From Psychroflexus montanilacus (GTDB lineage Bacteria; Bacteroidota; Bacteroidia; Flavobacteriales; Flavobacteriaceae): a stretch of DNA of 64,000 nucleotides. The position numbers were made by a program, and so were the translations under genes. Every line of letters begins with the position of its first letter. Within the stretch, counting starts at the first letter, position 1. The notes under the pieces were generated by a model that saw only the letters and a program-made list of their open reading frames with translations, was not told the DNA's origin and made no database searches. Positions 61,436-64,000 of this stretch are shown here, one piece after another. The stretch covers positions 62,001 through 126,000 of the forward strand of contig NZ_JAIQZC010000001.1 of the NCBI RefSeq assembly GCF_020164535.1. The letters are read 5' to 3'.

Positions 61436-62935
61436 TTATTCCATAAAATGTTCATTAATTTTTACCCTCAGCTTCCTTACGTAATCTTCGTAAAGCCAAT
61501 CTCTGTAATTTTTAGTATTGTTGATGATACAGTTAGAATATCTTTTGATTCTGTCTTTAATGTCATCTTTTAGCTCTCTTGCCAGAATCCTTGCATCAAA
61601 AACATCTTCAGAATTTTCTGCACACATTTTAGCATGCTGAGCTATGGATTCTTCAAGCACAAGTTTAGATTTATCCCCATTGTTGACAGTTTCATTATAC
61701 CTCCTCCTAATGTCGAACTCGATGTCTTCAGAATTTTTGAACATTTCTCTTACTTCATCAGGCATTTCATATTTGAAGTTAAGTTCAATTTCTTCATCAG
61801 AAACCATGTTGTCGAGGAAGTAATCTGGATTTTCAAAAATAAGCTGCCAATCTACAGGCGCATCCCAGGGGCCAAATCTGGCAATGTTATTACCTAAATC
61901 AATAACATTAAAAGTATCTTTGTTTGGAAGTTTACGCGACCCTCTACCTATCATTTGAAAATATAAAGTCAAAGATTTTGTCGCACGATTCAAAATTATG
62001 TTTTCTACCGTAGGTTCATCAAAGCCAGTGGTAAGAATACTCACGGAAGTCAAGATTGCATCTGGTTTTTCTCTAAACCATTTCAGAATTGCTTTTCTCT
62101 CTTTCTTATTGTGGGTATTATCCAAGTGTTTGATATCATACCCCGCATCTTTAAAGGTTTGATAAACATACCAGGATGTATTGATACCATTATTGAAAAT
62201 CAAGGTTTTCTTGCCTTTGCATTTCTCTTCGTAAGCCTGAATAAGCTTTTCCTGCATATCCAGATTAGTGTAAAGATCTTCTGAAGATTTGACAGTGTAA
62301 TCTCCTGTTATACCAACCTGTAGAGTTCCAAGACCTACATCATAACTAAACATTTTGGCTTCTGCCAAAAATCCTTTTTCAATAAGTGATGATATTGAAT
62401 TGCCAACAATAAGCTCCTCATAATTCCTATGCATTGGCAACTTAATGTTAGAACTTAGAGGCGTAGCAGTAACTCCTAATATAAAAGCTTTATCCAGATA
62501 TCCAAAAAGCTTGGTAAATGAATTATAATGTGCTTCATCAATAATAGCCAAGCCAATATTTTTCATATTCAGCTTTTCTTCATTCAACCTATTGTTTAAG
62601 GTCTCCACCATTGCCACAAAACACATATAATCATTGTCATCTGGAAGTTCTTTTACTTTAGAATTGATGATTTTATTTTGAACGCCGAAGCCTTCAAGCA
62701 TATCAGAAGTTTGCTTGCAAAGTTCAATTCTGTGTGTGAGCACGATGACTTTTTTACCAGTCTTTTCTATGTATCGTCTTACAATTTCAGAAAAAACAAC
62801 TGTTTTCCCACCCCCGGTTGGAAGTTGATATAAGAGATTAAAATTATCTGGAGAATTCTCAATCTTATCAAATATCTTTTTTAAATCTTTTTCTTGATAA
62901 TCGTAGAGGCTCTTTTCTGCAGTGTTTTCAAGCAT
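61436..62935 (-). CDS. SF2 DEAD/DEAH-box helicase, type III restriction-like
   Basis: A 499-aa helicase with a ResIII-like N-half (YQLPTGGGKTVVFSEI, IIDEAHYNSF, GVTATPLSS) and C-terminal motifs TTGFDEPTVENIIL and QMIGRGSRKLPNKDTF. The last ~120 residues are an extra charged domain. It resembles stand-alone DNA-repair or SSL2-like helicases; no methylase or specificity subunit is nearby, so restriction is unlikely. Own promoter and terminator. Confidence 0.88.
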   Translation of the reverse strand: MLENTAEKSLYDYQEKDLKKIFDKIENSPDNFNLLYQLPTGGGKTVVFSEIVRRYIEKTGKKVIVLTHRIELCKQTSDMLEGFGVQNKIINSKVKELPDDNDYMCFVAMVETLNNRLNEEKLNMKNIGLAIIDEAHYNSFTKLFGYLDKAFILGVTATPLSSNIKLPMHRNYEELIVGNSISSLIEKGFLAEAKMFSYDVGLGTLQVGITGDYTVKSSEDLYTNLDMQEKLIQAYEEKCKGKKTLIFNNGINTSWYVYQTFKDAGYDIKHLDNTHNKKERKAILKWFREKPDAILTSVSILTTGFDEPTVENIILNRATKSLTLYFQMIGRGSRKLPNKDTFNVIDLGNNIARFGPWDAPVDWQLIFENPDYFLDNMVSDEEIELNFKYEMPDEVREMFKNSEDIEFDIRRRYNETVNNGDKSKLVLEESIAQHAKMCAENSEDVFDARILARELKDDIKDRIKRYSNCIINNTKNYRDWLYEDYVRKLRVKINEHFME

Positions 62936-62978
62936 ATACTTCCTTGAGTTGAAATGTGATTTATAATTTTAAGATTGG

Positions 62979-62986
62979 CAAAAATA
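62979..62986 (-). promoter_or_regulatory. -7 box of the SF2 helicase gene
   Basis: On the minus strand TATTTTTG, 43 bases before the ATG. Confidence 0.5.
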
Positions 62987-63125
62987 CGCAGATTAAAGGG
63001 TTTATTGAAATATTTTAGCAAATTATAAGTCAAAATCTAGGCTTTGAAAGCTTCTGTGAATCAGTAAATTCGAGTATATTTTTAAAAATAGTAGAAACAA
63101 CTACCTATATATATAAACTAAAAAT

Positions 63126-63133
63126 TATTTTTG
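63126..63133 (+). promoter_or_regulatory. -7 box of the 127-aa gene
   Basis: TATTTTTG, 25 bases before the TTG start at 63159. Confidence 0.6.
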
Positions 63134-63158
63134 CATAACAACTTAAAACTAACAACCC

Positions 63159-63542
63159 TTGGAAAATAAAAAAGCATTAAAACTCATAGATTCTATTGTT
63201 AAAACACTTGAGTCCAACCAAATTGTAACCGACGAAGTTGTAGAGATGGTAAAAGAACTAAGACCATTTGCAGTAGAAGAAAACCTCCCTGTTGTAGCAA
63301 AAACATTAAGATTGGTTTCTGAACACGTGGAAGAGAACGAAGTTTTTGCTATACCAATTCCACAGGACGAGCCTATTGTAGACGAAGAAACTGGTGAAGA
63401 AATAGAACCTGAATCTTCTGAAATTATAACAGGGTCTGAAAGTTTACTGTATTTGGTCAACCTGATCAAAAAATCTGAAAATCCGGTGAATAAGGCTGAA
63501 ATAAGAGAGTATAATCGTAAAATGGAAGCTTTCGCTGAATAA
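63159..63542 (+). CDS. acidic protein of unknown family, upstream of yebC
   Basis: A 127-aa acidic, mainly helical protein starting at TTG (63159); no earlier in-frame ATG fits. Features: long N-terminal helices (KALKLIDSIVKTLESNQI, VVEMVKELRPFAVEENL), an acidic linker (DEETGEEIEPESSE) and a C-terminal helical hairpin. No domain recognised. Eight bases separate it from the yebC ATG, so the two probably share a transcript. Confidence 0.7.
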   Translation: MENKKALKLIDSIVKTLESNQIVTDEVVEMVKELRPFAVEENLPVVAKTLRLVSEHVEENEVFAIPIPQDEPIVDEETGEEIEPESSEIITGSESLLYLVNLIKKSENPVNKAEIREYNRKMEAFAE

Positions 63543-63550
63543 TATTAGGT

Positions 63551-64000
63551 ATGGGAAGAGCATTTGAATTTAGAAAAGCAAGAAAGATGAAGCGTTGGTC
63601 CGCGATGGCCAAAACCTTTACAAGGCTTGGAAAGGACATTGTGATGGCAGTAAAAGAAGGCGGTCCAGATCCAGAAACAAATGCAAAACTGAGAGCCGTC
63701 ATTCAAAATGCGAAGGCTGCCAACATGCCTAAAGATAATGTAGAGAGAGCCATTAAAAGAGCCTCCGACAAAAGTCTTGGCGATTACAAAACGGTTTTAT
63801 ACGAAGGTTACGCTCCACATGGTATTGCTATACTTGTAGAGACGGCTACAGATAATACCAATAGGACTGTTGCCAACATCAGGTCTTATTTCAACAAATG
63901 CGATGGAAACCTGGGAACTTCAGGGTCTGTTGAATTTATGTTTGATCATACCTGTAATTTCAGGATTGCTTCCGAAGGAATTGATGTTGAAGAACTGGAA
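63551..64000 (+). CDS. YebC/PmpR-family protein, 3' end outside window
   Basis: The ATG at 63551 opens MGRAFEFRKARKMKRWSAMA, and the frame stays open to the window edge (150 codons seen) through AVKEGGPDPETNAKLRAVI, MPKDNVERAIKRAS, YEGYAPHGIAILVETATDN and GSVEFMF. This is the TACO1/YebC family; bacterial members have been described as transcription regulators and as ribosome-linked factors that relieve translational stalling. Likely the DUF28 protein's full length is ~235-240 aa. Confidence 0.93.
   Translation, partial: MGRAFEFRKARKMKRWSAMAKTFTRLGKDIVMAVKEGGPDPETNAKLRAVIQNAKAANMPKDNVERAIKRASDKSLGDYKTVLYEGYAPHGIAILVETATDNTNRTVANIRSYFNKCDGNLGTSGSVEFMFDHTCNFRIASEGIDVEELE

Noticed and set aside
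61436-62935. SF2 helicase as part of a restriction or phage-defence system
   Set aside because: Only the helicase is present; neighbours are a BCCT transporter and an unknown-yebC pair, with no methylase, nuclease or specificity gene.

Overview
The window is a piece of a low-GC (high-30s percent by eye) chromosome from a Bacteroidota member, most likely a marine Flavobacteriaceae. Evidence: a type IX secretion C-terminal sorting domain on a secreted nuclease, a short RpoD lacking region 1.1, promoters of the Bacteroidota form TTTG-N19/21-TAnnTTTG in front of many genes, menaquinone genes, DUF4290/DUF493/DUF4251/SRPBCC families typical of the group, and a tRNA gene without encoded CCA. Genus cannot be set from the sequence alone.

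Layout. 1-13.9 kb: end of a T9SS-secreted endonuclease I, a menC-CPBP protease-menE run, an M1 peptidase, small envelope proteins, a TlpA-like lipoprotein, then a probable sulfide/persulfide-response cluster (HMA protein and persulfide dioxygenase-rhodanese fusion behind a cysteine-bearing Crp/Fnr regulator), rluE, and deoC-deoD-DUF1853. 14-27.9 kb: housekeeping genes (rpsF-rpsR-rplI, hisS, tRNA-Met/Ile CAT, an aminotransferase, yqgE, HU, an AAA ATPase-recQ-fmt run, DUF493, DUF4290-murA, a methyltransferase, DUF2254). 28-37 kb: umuDC behind a striking double operator, parDE, ychF, two tandem DEAD-box helicases and an ABC exporter.

37-40.6 kb is the accessory heart of the window. A PD-(D/E)xK-type GxxExxY protein, a J-domain/KTSC protein, a membrane desaturase and a Crp-family regulator lie among many copies of an imperfect palindromic repeat (ACCACAAAG...CTCTGTG...GTGGT type). 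The repeats surround the GxxExxY gene, a decayed second copy of that gene's 3' end lies between two of them, two copies stand as an inverted pair around the J-KTSC gene, and one 144-bp unit is tandemly duplicated. This looks like a repeat family that travels or expands with a nuclease-fold gene and is the best candidate here for an under-described system.

40.6-64 kb: a predicted exported methyltransferase, a flavin oxidoreductase, a cysteine-less ArsC-like protein, an Aquifex-type aconitase, upp, an OmpA lipoprotein, a dienelactone hydrolase-like lipoprotein, an FKBP isomerase, an AhpD-like protein, small membrane proteins, rpoD, an SDR enzyme, a class A PBP, a beta-propeller protein, an MscS channel-MFS pair, a VTT-like protein, a BCCT transporter, an SF2 helicase, a 127-aa unknown, and the 5' part of a YebC-family gene that runs off the window. 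No rRNA operon, CRISPR array, complete insertion sequence or prophage was seen.
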